Counted from the first letter of the stretch, positions 11,321 through 20,965 are shown. The stretch is DNA of 64,000 nucleotides from Thysanoteuthis rhombus (GCA_963457665.1 OY735212.1:60101228-60165227), one strand, 5' to 3'. Translations and numbers: made by a program. Notes: generated from the letters alone by a model not told the origin.

Positions 11321-11511
11321 TAGTGCACTAGAAGGCACCATATGAAAATGTTGTTTTTTTTTATTTCAAAAAAATGTTATTCTGGAACCAACATTGCCCA
11401 AATCTCATGCTGTTAATTTTTAGATAATTTTAGATAAGACCTTTTTAAAGAAAAAAAAAAGACCCAGTCCTAGTACATGCGTGGGCTACGACGATTCATT
11501 TATGCAAAGTA
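11321..11511 (+). repeat. family B 3' half fused to family C
   Basis: GAAGGCACCATATGAAAATG, ACATTGCCCAAATCTCATGC and CCTAGTACATGCGTGGGCTACG follow the family-B order without its 5' half. The join with the preceding family-C sequence suggests nested insertion or recombination. Confidence 0.55.
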
Positions 11512-12282
11512 TAGATGCATTTTGATTATATGAATTCTCACTGATAGTAGCAGTAGTTACAATTTTCTAAAAGTAATGCCATATTTTATGGAGGGTCGTC
11601 GGTGCGGAGGTGTTATTCATGTTTGCTCTTCTCCTGCTTGTTTGTCTGTTTTTTTCACTGTGCAACAGGTGGAACAATAATGATTCCAACCTTCTCTGGT
11701 ACCATCAGGCCTTCCATAATGTCTGAGTTATATGCAACCATTGACAGTATTTGTAAGGAGTGATTTTTAATTTTCTTCCTCACCTCACATGACACACGCG
11801 CATGCACACACTCACACACACACAAACATACACATTGCAGTGCTTTGTGCCATTGCATCGATGGATCAGTCTAGTTTGTATAATTTGTTACCATGGCAAC
11901 TGATGCGGCATTCTGAATGGATGCCTCAGAGACTGGCAGACGAGACTTTGCAGACTGTAGGTGTCTATACCGTTTTTATTTATGTAAATGGATAATTTAT
12001 ATTTGATCAGTAATGTAGCCGATTGCTTTGCACAACAACCACTGAAATGGCTTAACTCTATACCTACTGTTTTAGAAACAATCGTAGGTGTGTTGCTAGG
12101 CTGATTAGTAAATATCAGTGGCATGATCATGCCTTGGTTTCATTCTATTTTGTTTTTCCATTGTTTAGAAAACACTAGTGCAATGCCCATTTTAAGGGTG
12201 CATATTTGGAAAGGGCCAGACGTCATGGTGTGTGGAGCTGCCTGCCGTAATTGTCATGTAAAATGATTTTGAATGAAATCAT
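11512..12282. other. unassigned sequence with a short CA tract
   Basis: CA-rich DNA near 11790-11835 gives artefactual His/Thr- or Val/Cys-rich frames on the two strands. No real gene is supported. Confidence 0.4.
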
Positions 12283-12425
12283 CATCCGTCTTTTAGCGTC
12301 CCAAAGATTCACCAGACCTCTCTATCATCTCACGTTATGGAGCCAGTACTTTCTGAAGTCGTCTAGTTTGTCATGCCATCTTATTTTCTGCCAAACACAG
12401 TTTCACATATGATCTCTAGAGATCA
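12283..12425 (-). mobile_element. RTE LINE 3' terminal fragment
   Basis: Read on the minus strand it carries the RTE C-terminal region, with pieces that correspond to a RDHM-like motif, KYWL-like residues and the GKRLG-type end seen better at 13516-13895. It is a short, 5'-truncated and diverged fragment. Confidence 0.65.
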
Positions 12426-12571
12426 TTGTGTTGAATGAGATACTTATGCATTATCAGTAATTAGTTGTGAGTAACAGTTGATGCAAAATGTATTTAAAAG
12501 AGCAAAGGTCAAGGGAGATAATTTATAGGAACTATAAAGGAAACAGATAATGTTGGGATGGTTGAGCGCTC

Positions 12572-12800
12572 TGAGAGGCAGAGCATCTGTATATATTTTC
12601 ATTTGATGTCTGACAGGAAGCTAGCATTTCAGAGACATTATGGTGGTATATTGCTAGAAGAGGTGGAGCATCCTTATGTTTTCGTTCGATGGCCAACATG
12701 AAGCTAATATTTTAGAGATGTTTCACAGCAGTGACACTAAGAGAAGTGCTTTCATTTGATGGCCCACATGAAGTGAGTGTTATGGAGATATATTTATTTT
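12572..12800 (+). repeat. degenerate tandem array, about 70-83 bp unit, nearly three units
   Basis: GATG-anchored blocks at 12605, 12688 and 12758 share TTTGATGGCCNACATGAAGC-like sequence followed by TTTNAGAGATGTTT-like sequence. Unit lengths are 83 and 70 bp. There is no coding meaning. Such short arrays occur inside many DNA elements and LINE tails. Confidence 0.65.
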
Positions 12801-12960
12801 TATTAGATTTCTTGAGAATTGCTTATCCAAACAATCTAAAACTCGACACTGTACTGTTTCGTGTGCTGACTAATATATCTGGCAAATGTCACCTCCATAC
12901 AATGGCCAATTGTTGGATAATCGTGATGTGTTTCTCAAATAGTAGTTAGTAGATAGAGAT
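12790..12960 (+). repeat. family H repeat, copy 1
   Basis: CAAACAATCTAAAACTCGACACTG, shown here by its parts (CAAACAATCTAAAACT, GACACTGTA), is followed by ATATCTGGCAAATGTCA and CAATGGCCAATTGTTGG. The same order is seen at 25770-25990 and 50355-50560. It is noncoding and of unknown class. Confidence 0.55.
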
Positions 12961-13125
12961 TTATAAGTGTATTTCATGCAAATGCTGTTAAAAAATTTAT
13001 CTGTAGTCTTTAACTTTGAAAATCACATATAATCACTTACTAAGTTTTCAGGTTAAAATGACTTTCATGACAACTGTTTCTTTTTTTTAAATTTTATTTC
13101 TCTTGAATCCATTTTTAATGTACAG

Positions 13126-13126
13126 G
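13126..13126 (+). promoter_or_regulatory. weak tandem acceptor/donor (AG|GT) motif
   Basis: A T-rich stretch ends in GTACAG immediately followed by GTAAAG. The layout is like a recursive splice site, but the polypyrimidine tract is interrupted. In T-rich DNA this could be chance. Confidence 0.15.
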
Positions 13127-13515
13127 TAAAGATGGAATACAATGGAATCAATAAATAGGATAAAAAGTTTGTTAGCTTTGCAAATTTTCCCCTGTCACTT
13201 CAACTGTACAAACTTTGCTTATTGACTTCTGGTCTCACATCCCAAGGGATATTTTGAAATACAAACCTGTCTGTATGTTAATACTTCCATAATCCAATGC
13301 AAAATTCACTTTTGAAGTTTTGTCAATTCTATAAAGTTTGATTCTGTTACGGTGAACAGTGCTGTCTTTGGTTGGAGAAAAAGTAAATTTCTGTTGCAGT
13401 ATTTTGATATATCTGCTTGTAAAACTTCTTGAGAAATTTTCATAGTCCTCTTTGTATGATGAACATTCAGGCAAATCCATCTTCACTATTTGGACTTTAC
13501 TTTTTGCTGTTTGAT

Positions 13516-13895
13516 TCATCATCATCAGTCTTTCAACGTCCGTTGTTGGACATAGGCCTTCCCCAGGATTTGCCACACTTCTCTATCATGGGCGTCGCGG
13601 AGCCAGTACTTCCTGAACTTGTCTAGATTGTCTCTCCATCTAATATTCTGCCAGCCTCGGTTGCGCATGTGATCTCGGGGGATCCATGTCGTGAGTCATG
13701 ATGTCCATCGGTTGTCCGCCATTCGTGCAACATGGCCAGCCCACCGCCATTTGAGATTTTTAATGGATTCTATGATGTCCCTGACTCTTGTCTTTTCTCG
13801 GATGTACTGTGCTGTCTTGTGGTCTCTCCATGTGAGGCCCAGCATAATTCTTTCATGTGCACATTGCATGGTTCTCAATTTGCGGGTCTGTTAAA
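13516..13895 (-). mobile_element. RTE LINE 3' fragment with ATG-repeat tail
   Basis: On the minus strand, a 60-codon frame (13696-13878) contains AHERIMLGLTWRDHKTAQYI, then VRDIIESIKNLKWRWAGH and ARMADNRWTS, the well-known C-terminal part of RTE-family polyproteins. The rest continues in another frame to the tail, which ends in ATGATGATGA at 13516-13525. It is 5'-truncated, as expected from target-primed reverse transcription. This is the best preserved copy of this segment in the window. Confidence 0.88.
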
Positions 13896-14007
13896 TAATG
13901 GTTGAATCAGGGTTTGTGTATCTTTTTTGGTTTTTTTAACCGGGATTTCATGATTTTAATGAATACAACATCAAAAAGAAGGAATAATTAGATACCTAGC
14001 AAAAATG

Positions 14008-14435
14008 TCACAGAAACTGTCAAAATTGGCTTCTTCAGTTTTCAAGGTGGTCTAGTTGGACGGCTATGTATCACTATGTAAAGGCCATACCAAAGGAGCT
14101 AGAAGGCTGGAAATTCCAATATTTATCCTTTATTATGTCTACAAAAAACAATTTTTTGATCATTGAAAATCCCCCACCCCAATCAGGGTTTTAGTGGGGG
14201 TTCAATTTGCAGTGTAAGCTGATGCTGAATTGATCCCTAATTTGTGCCAGCATTCATGCTGGCTCTTTGGAAAATCTAAACTTTCTCAGTGAATACTGCT
14301 CAACAATCGGCGAGAGGAGTAACTCATTTATGGATCACTTCTTATTCCAAGTTTTTAACTGATCACCCCAAACATGACTTGTTGTCATAAGACATAGATC
14401 ACATGACCGTTTCTATTAAATGACTAACCAGACCT
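14008..14435 (+). repeat. family C repeat, copy 2
   Basis: The 5' end CACAGAAACTGTCA is followed by TTCTTCAGTTTTCAAGG, a GGAGCTAGAAGGCTGGAAAT segment, a G-rich TTAGTGGGGGTTCAATTTGC and TTGATCCCTAATTTGTG. The 3' end is ATGACCGTTTCTATTAAATG, then ACTAACCAGACC. The ends are weakly inverted (GAAACTGTCA against the reverse complement of TGACCGTTTC). It is noncoding, with eight related segments in the window. Confidence 0.7.
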
Positions 14436-14676
14436 ATTCTCATTTTATTTTTTATCAATTAATCAGTTAACTGTACTCTACTGTATTTTGCTTATATTTA
14501 CTCATGTGAAAGTCTTTTAGGTACAGTTTGAATTCCACAGTAACATGACCTGTACTCCTACACATTGGAAATGTACACTTCTGTCTTTCTTGGAGGGTGG
14601 TTAAGGTACAATAACCTTAACGGGTAACTCAATATCACCTCAGATTTATAGTAATTGAGAGCATCTTTAGTAAGTG
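14436..14676. other. unassigned sequence
   Basis: No supported feature; it leads into a CA tract. Confidence 0.4.
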
Positions 14677-14679
14677 CGC

Positions 14680-14711
<32 letters not shown>

Positions 14712-14745
14712 AAACACACAAATATATATATATACATACAGACAG
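14677..14745. repeat. (AC)n/(AT)n microsatellite
   Basis: A CA-dinucleotide run passes into AAACACAC variants and then ATATAT. It directly precedes a family-J copy. Confidence 0.85.
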
Positions 14746-14747
14746 TT

Positions 14748-14892
14748 TTTTAAACACCAAAGATCTAAACTAATTTTCTTTTAATTTATGACTTTTCAGT
14801 CAATTATTTCCAAATATCTGTTAATGCAATTAATGTAAGGTTTTCAAAGGGTTGTATGTTTTACACAGAATTAGGTATTATATGTATATATA
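14748..14892 (+). repeat. family J repeat, copy 1
   Basis: AAACACCAAAGATCTAAAC, TTTCAGTCAATTATTTCCAA, AATATCTGTTAATGCAATT and ACACAGAATTAGGTATTATA correspond in order to 15790-15960. The two copies flank the palindrome and SINE cluster in direct orientation. Confidence 0.6.
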
Positions 14893-15044
14893 CTAGGTGA
14901 AGTACCAGTCTACGCTGGGTAAAATATTTAAGGATTAAAAAAAGAAGGGAAAAATTTCTCTCTGTTTTTGATACCTTAAAGCAGGGGGTGAGTCTCCCTT
15001 AATTTTTGACTCCCCAAAGTTTGAAAAGATCTTTCACTTTTGAC

Positions 15045-15047
<3 letters not shown>
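14893..15047 (+). repeat. repeat fragment with GAAGTACC / CTGGGTAAAAT motif
   Basis: CTAGGTGAAGTACC, then TACGCTGGGTAAAAT, looks like a decayed version of a short repeat widely seen in invertebrate genomes. That is memory of the motif, not a search. It has no coding content. Confidence 0.35.

Positions 15048-15092
<45 letters not shown>
15048..15092. repeat. (AT)n microsatellite
   Basis: An alternating AT tract of about 40 bp immediately left of the 63-bp inverted repeat. Confidence 0.9.
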
Positions 15093-15099
15093 TATAAAT

Positions 15100-15230
15100 A
15101 GTAGAATGTGGATTCGCTACACAAACTAGCTCATGTTTCTGCCCTCTTCGGGCCTCATCAGGATTCACCTGATGAGGCCCAAAGAAGGCAGAAACATGAG
15201 CTAGTTTGTGTAGTGAACCCACATTCTACT
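15100..15230 (+). ncRNA. near-perfect inverted repeat containing a hammerhead-ribozyme-like motif
   Basis: Arms 15100-15162 and 15168-15230 are inverted copies with only 4 mismatches in 63 and a 5-base loop. On the plus strand, CTGATGA (15169-15175) and GAAAC (15191-15195) match the conserved hammerhead core. Stem I can form between 15161-15168 (GGATTCAC) and 15213-15219 (GTGAACC) with one bulge. Stem III can form from ACAT (15194-15197) with the bases before 15212, and GTA (15210-15212) is an allowed NUH cleavage triplet. Stem II is GCC/GGC plus a G-A pair here, while the other arm has an intact GCCC/GGGC. Hammerheads are known in Penelope-like elements and retrozymes. Activity here is inference. 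Confidence 0.5.
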
Positions 15231-15398
15231 TTTTATTTCTGGCTCTACTAACAACTTAACTTCAAGAGTAAAAATTTGTACGTATCGAGCACTCTATGAA
15301 ATGAAACCATTACATTTCAGAAGTGGCTTTATATTATTGATATATTATTATATCATTATGTTATACTGCTAGCCTGATTTGTACCACATATACTGTGT

Positions 15399-15400
15399 AT

Positions 15401-15437
<37 letters not shown>
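15399..15437. repeat. (AT)n microsatellite at the left end of the SINE pair
   Basis: An AT tract with one GTAT interruption directly abuts the left arm of the palindromic SINE pair. Confidence 0.85.
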
Positions 15438-15762
15438 GGAATTATAAATTGCATTGTCTAACATAGAAACTTTTTTGAGATAATTTCCTGTCATTACACA
15501 GTTAATATATCACTCGCCCTAGACAGTGTAAATAGAATAAACAATTAAAGAAACTGGGGCTGTTGCAGTAATCAAACGGTAACAGGTATGTTTCCTGCAG
15601 CAGTCCCATTTCCTTTAATTCTTTATTCTATTTTCATTGTCTAGGGCAAGTGATATACTAACCGCATAACAATAGGAGATCATCTCAAAAAAGTTTCTAT
15701 GTATTATAATGCAATCTATCATTCATTCCATCGGACCAAATATGCCCATTTCTTAATATGTA
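15438..15762. mobile_element. head-to-head (palindromic) SINE-1 pair
   Basis: The left arm (15438-15585) is a minus-strand SINE-1 body, with CAGTTAATATATCACTC and ACAATTAAAGAAACTGGGGC. The right arm (about 15590-15762) is the plus-strand counterpart, with GCAGCAGTCCCATTTCC, GATATACTAACCGC and TGCAATCTATC. The tRNA-like heads meet in the centre and are nearly lost, leaving a foldback of about 150-bp arms. AT tracts lie at both outer ends, where SINE 3' tails should be. Confidence 0.65.
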
Positions 15763-15764
15763 TA

Positions 15765-15788
15765 TGTATTATATATATATATATAAAG
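15765..15788. repeat. (AT)n microsatellite at the right end of the SINE pair
   Basis: A short alternating AT run follows the right arm of the SINE pair. Confidence 0.8.
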
Positions 15789-15789
15789 C

Positions 15790-15960
15790 TTTACAGCTTT
15801 AAACACAACATCTGTAAACAAATTTCTTTTGAATTTATGCTATTTCAGTCAATCATTTTCAAATATCTTTTAATGTAATTGATGTGATTTTTTCAAAAGG
15901 TTTCATGTTTACACATAATTAGATATTATACGTGAATTTTTCTTGTGGGGATAATCAATT
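15790..15960 (+). repeat. family J repeat, copy 2
   Basis: It matches 14748-14892 in order: AAACACAACATCTGTAAAC, TTTCAGTCAATCATTTTCAA, AATATCTTTTAATGTAATTG and ACACATAATTAGATATTATA. It extends further 3' (TTTTTCTTGTGGGGATAATC) than copy 1. Confidence 0.6.
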
Positions 15961-16005
15961 GTTTACCATGTAAATTTTCCTGAAATTCAAAAACAAATGT
16001 TTCAA

Positions 16006-16006
<1 letters not shown>

Positions 16007-16094
<88 letters not shown>
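16007..16094. repeat. (AT)n microsatellite
   Basis: An AT tract of more than 80 bp, broken by one TGTACA. It is the longest in this half of the window. Confidence 0.9.
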
Positions 16095-16096
<2 letters not shown>

Positions 16097-16839
16097 TGTG
16101 TTGAAATGCAGTAATATAATGTCTGCTGATACTTAAGTAATCGTTGAAAGTATAGTTCTATTCGCTATAGATTTGTCAGTGCACTAAGATATATTTGCTA
16201 TAAAAGTACCAATGTCCCAGAACATCACAGTCATCATTATGATATTAGCCTTCGATAACGTAGAGTAAATTTGTACATCAATTAAAAATTCTGAGATACT
16301 GTATAACTTTCCATAAGGTGGCATTCATTTTCCAGAATCTCTTTTTACTATTGACTTATTTGCCGCACTTCTATCGGCTGCCTGATCATTTCCATTACTC
16401 ATCATGTTACCATGTAGCAAATTACCCAGAAACATACGGAATCAATCTGAAAAAACACTAGTTGACTTTTCATTTTCTATAATCGGTGCAATAGGGTTAT
16501 TTTTACTGAACCGTATTGTACGATTTATGGTACGAAAAGCATCTATTGTAAAATTTGTAGCAAATGTTCTACTAGCAGAGATACCCAACATAACCCAGGA
16601 AGAAAACCCTCTGAACATGACAACATTGACAAGCAAATTATATTTTATAGAGATTTCATTAAAAAAATGCTGGTCAGTCATGCGTAGCCCCCTCTTTGAA
16701 CAGTGAAAATTAATTCAATTACTTAGTAGTTCACATGTCAAAGTGGACAAAGGACTTCAAATTATGTCCATGTTTTATTATTATGTTTGGATTTGGTTTA
16801 GGGTCAGGATGCAGACTCTCCCTGTAGGTAAATTTTGAT
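16095..16839. other. unassigned sequence with overlapping frames of uncertain meaning
   Basis: A 100-codon plus frame (16404-16706) and a 79-codon minus frame (16442-16681) overlap. Neither shows a domain I recognise, and at most one could be real. I do not support either as a gene. Confidence 0.35.
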
Positions 16840-17710
16840 CTGCTGATTTTGGATATGCTTTTGTTTTTCCTCTGTGAAATCTCAGCGATTGGGCCTGAAC
16901 ACATTCCAAGGCAGACCCGAGCAGGTCAGCACACCACCTTGGGCAAACTTACATTTGCTCTGAAAGAAAGAAAAATTTACATCCATGGTCACATATAACA
17001 AATGGAAATTAAGATTACAGTTTTAGCATTATGTTAATAGAATCCCCTCTTAGGAGAAAACTTGAAATTCTTCCTTCCTCAAACCTGCCAAATTTTCAGA
17101 AAGGTTTGAAGGTCTGATGAATTGAAAGCACATGAAAGAAAAAAATTAAAATTCAGAACTTTACATAATCTAGACACACCCAAAATTACATTAGTAGAGA
17201 GAGGGAGAAATAATTTCTCTGTCTGAGTTTGAATTCAGTTTGCCAATTCTATTTTCCAAGGTTTTACCTACTTGGCTACTCAACAGTCAGGTCTTTGAGA
17301 CTGTAAATTACAGCACAAAAAAGAAAATTTCTAAAAAATACACAGACCCCATAGAAAGTGCCGAACTTGTTTTTGTAAAATTCAACCTTAAAATTTGTGC
17401 TGCTGGCAAATTGTGGTCGGCTGATTTCAGATATGCCTATTTTCTGAGGATTTACCAAATCAGCTATTGCTATTTCTTTGAAACAACAGATTACTGTTCA
17501 AAAAAACAAAAAAATTCCAAGCATTAACACCCCCCTTTACACATGTGAGTATGTTGAAAGGGAAAAAAGTTCCCCTGATGATGCTGATTCAAAATATAAG
17601 TTTGATTTCAAAGATCCAACTTAAAAGTTGTGTGCTATAGGTTATTGAAATTCTGCTGATTCCTGGACATGCCTTTGTTTCTATCTTGTAATGCTTAGTT
17701 CTCAACATCT
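16840..17710 (+). repeat. degenerate tandem repeat, about 190-230 bp periodicity
   Basis: A CTGCTGATTTNGGATATGCC-like block recurs at 16848, 17421 and 17652. A second block (TTTACC, AATCAGCTATTG-like, ATTACAGCACAAAAAAG-like) recurs near 17262 and 17450, each running into an AC-rich stretch ending in CCCC. The units are strongly diverged. The frames in both strands here come from the repeat and are not genes. Confidence 0.4.
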
Positions 17711-18554
17711 TGGAGTAAAGATACACACACATACATTAGTACTTCATGATATAGATATAAATAAGATATGGTTGAGTATTTAAAATGTTGTGTATAAGAT
17801 TTCTGAGAGAAGAAAATGCATGTTAGATTGTTGGTTAAAAGTAGCTGAAAATGTTACTGAAGCAATACAATTTATATATTTACTTTTTTATCTTTATTCT
17901 CTTATTTCTCCTTATTTGATTTTTTACAATCATATGTGTACAGACAAATTAAATGTAATATGGTTTAGCCATTGACAATTCTTGAAATAGTAAATAATGA
18001 ATTTTTGTATTCACTTGTTTTTCTTTGATGAATTCTCTTTATTTATTTTTGTGAATTGTAACCAACCTATTTTTTTTAAATGAAATTTTTTTTAAATTTC
18101 AAATTTTAATAAAATGAGAACTTTTCTTATCCAATGAATTTTTAATTTTTTTTTTTCTTAATTTCTAATTTTTTCCATTTTCAAGGATTATCACAAACCT
18201 GTCTGGTGTAAATTAGAATCCAATTAAACATTTAAAATTTGAAATTAACCCTAAGCACTAACCTATTTTTTATTTCAATTTCAAAATTTGTGAAGAAAAA
18301 AATATCGCAGTGTATTAAAAAGTAACAATCGCTTAAAATCAAGGGACTCAACAAAGGCAAGTAAACACTGTGTTATTAAAAGCTTTATTTTTGTCATTAA
18401 TTATCCGTACTTGTGTTATGATATAGATTGTTATTCTCTTTTGTTCAAAATTGGTCAAGACTAGTATATAAGGTGTCTGATATATGTATTAAATACTAAA
18501 TCTCATAGTACATGGATAGAAAATATAATTCAAATTTTACTATAAATGCTTCTT
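17711..18554. other. unassigned, very AT-rich stretch
   Basis: Long poly-T and A/T-rich runs, especially 18000-18320. No repeat or coding signal was recognised. Confidence 0.45.
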
Positions 18555-19760
18555 TTTTTTTTTCATAAATGGTTCAAATAGAGTCCAGCAAAAATAAGTC
18601 TATTGCACTAAGAAATAGAAAGTCAACCAGTGTTTTCGGAAATACGATGGAACACTAAAGAAAGCCTTCAAATTGATTTACTTTGCTTCCGGGTAATTTG
18701 CCACCTGGTAATGTGATGACTAAGGGAAATAATCAGGCAGCTAATGGAAGTGCTTCAAATGTGTCAGTGGCCAAAAGAGGTTCGGGAAAATTATACTGAC
18801 CCCTTTCAGTAATATCTATGGAGATTTTTTGTATCCGAAATACAACATTTTTAATCCAGTTGAAATGAGCCATTTTTGGGCTGAACCTGGAAAGAATTAA
18901 GGCCAAGCTGAATTTTGTGTCATGGATGGGGTTGGTAGTCTGCAATAACATACCCAAAATACACTCAAATCTAATTATGGGGGGAAAAAGTTACGAGCAT
19001 ATGAAAAATAGCTGTATTTATCAAGTACTGGGAGGTAGGGGATGAGAATTGACTTTGTATTAGAAATTATGTATGACTTTTGTAAATATTGCTCTATTCT
19101 CATGACTTCTTTCTATGGATGTTGGTAAATGGAGGAGGTGTAATACACCAAACCACAAACTCTGGATCAACTGGAGATGCACATTTGAAATGAAGACCGA
19201 GATGGTCACGTGTCTAATGCATACATGTAAATACACACACGCACATATTTAAACACACACGCACATACATATATACTAATATGCATACATACGCAAAAAC
19301 AGGTTGACTGCAGCATATCATAGTCTAGTATAAATAGACAATTTTGGGGTTGGACAAAAAAAAAATAAGATTAAGGCTTTGCTGAATTTTGCACCATTGA
19401 CAATTTTGGTCGCTTAAAATATCAAATCCAAATTCTGATCTTTGGGCAAAAAGTTTTGGGCAAGTGGAAAATTGCCATGTTTACCAAATATATTACTCAG
19501 ATTTGGAACTGTTTTGCATTGTTACGAAAGAATTATTTTGAGGAAATACGACTCAGCCTAATAGTGGAAAGTAATGGAGACTCGGGTGAGGTTTTATCAA
19601 AGGAGTTCCCTTATAACTGAGCAAAAGTACTGAAAACACTTTTATTATCAGACATGTTATCATCAGATTTTGTAAACATTCGACAAAATCTGTTCATTGC
19701 AAATATTTTGTCCACAACTTGAATACAAGTGCAGACTATTTTAAACTTTTTACCTAAGAT
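18555..19760 (+). repeat. family F repeat, copy 1 (about 1.1-1.2 kb)
   Basis: It matches 35740-37330 over its whole length. In the central 450 bp (18740-19190 against 35864-36310) I count roughly 20 differences, about 95 percent identity. A submodule (AACTCAAATCT-like, then AAAAAGTTANGAGCA, then AAATAGCTGTATTTA) occurs twice inside the element, with a more diverged version near 19400-19500. A minus frame of 74 codons is shared by both copies (18733-18957 and 35857-36081), but it has no known domain. It is probably part of a larger transposon. Confidence 0.7.
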
Positions 19761-20298
19761 TAAATTATGCACAATTAATTATTCTACAGAACTGCATGGT
19801 ATTGTAAATTCAAGGGGTGACTGTATGTTGGCTGTTAATAAAATCAAATTGTTACATGACTCCTGCATCCGGATTCTTAGATTTCTCAACAGTCAATCTT
19901 ACTCCTCTTCGGTCATAATTGGAAACTTTCATTCGCAAAATGACACCCTTTTAGAAATTGAGAAACAAAAATGAATATTAAATGCAACTTTTTTTTTTAC
20001 TTCAGCAATAAAGGAACTTTCCAGAAAAATTCTGGCTATTTCGATCGGAATTTGATTCAGCAATAACATTGTAATTTGAATATGTCAGCCTTTCTATCTT
20101 TCTGCTTTGTGATGGAATAAAAATTAACAATAAAATAACAAATCTGAATCATAGTTTTCTGAAGGATGATTTGTATATAGAGCTCTTTAGGTTTCAGAAA
20201 TATCAACCCAAATTTATCTGGAGACTTAAATCAGACAACATTTGGACAATTTTGGATGTCTGATTGATTTAAATCTGTTTTGGACTCAATATCCAAAA
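19761..20298. other. unassigned sequence
   Basis: An 81-codon plus frame (19729-19974) begins inside family F and is not supported. No other feature. Confidence 0.4.
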
Positions 20299-20493
20299 TC
20301 AGACATACATCTGGCAACCTTGAGTGCCAGATTTGTTTGTTAAAGCATCAAGTGACACAGCACTGCTTTCTGCTTTTTGCTCCATCCTCTTTATTAAACC
20401 TCTCAGTAGAGGTAATGTTTTACCAATTAGCTCACTTAATATGATCTTCTTGATTTTACACTTTCTTTCATTATCACTTACAATGGCTTCCAA
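20299..20493 (-). other. small exon-like reading frame, unknown
   Basis: This is a 64-codon frame rich in Lys, Glu and Leu (for example LSELIGKTLPLLRGLIKRME) that reads like part of an amphipathic helical protein. The overlapping plus frame (20324-20524) is also open, so low stop density may explain both. No convincing splice acceptor precedes it. The 3' side has AAG|GTTGCC, a poor donor. I do not recognise a family. Confidence 0.2.
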
Positions 20494-20629
20494 ACAAAGA
20501 GGTGTTATTGGTAGAAATATGTGATGTTTCCCTTATTCCTGATTATCTTATATGCTCTTACAATGATATTTAGATCTATATTTTGTGTTACGTATGCATT
20601 TGTGCTATTATAATGTTTATACCATTGGC

Positions 20630-20775
20630 ATTACCCCCCCCCAATTTGTCCATTAATAAGAGGGTTTAGTATTGCTCCAAATCTGAGTGATATATTTGGT
20701 AAGTATAGCTATTTTTCTCTTGCTCATAACTTTTTTCCCATGATCAGATTTGAGTGGACATGGCTACCCACCATG
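20630..20775 (-). repeat. isolated family F submodule
   Basis: On the minus strand, ACTCAAATCTGATCATGGG, AAAAAGTTATGAGCA, AAAATAGCTATACTTACC and ACTCAGATTTGGAGC match the duplicated module inside family F. A C-run at 20634-20642 borders it. Confidence 0.6.
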
Positions 20776-20965
20776 TCAGGAAAGCAAAAAAATGAACTGA
20801 ACCTAAGTTCCCATAATAGAAATTACGGTGAATGGTTGTCATTGCTTCCATTAAATTTTTAGCAGTTTATCAATTTGGTGTTTTCATTAGCTGTACCCAT
20901 CACTGGTAATTATTGAGCTTAATGCGACTTTTGTATTGTATAATAAATGAATTCAAAGATATGTA

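Noticed and set aside
13235-13576. A 113-codon minus frame
   Set aside because: It begins inside the RTE 3' end and its ATG tail and then runs into AT-rich flank. The fusion of LINE sequence with flank shows it is a chance read-through, although the flank part is oddly free of stops.
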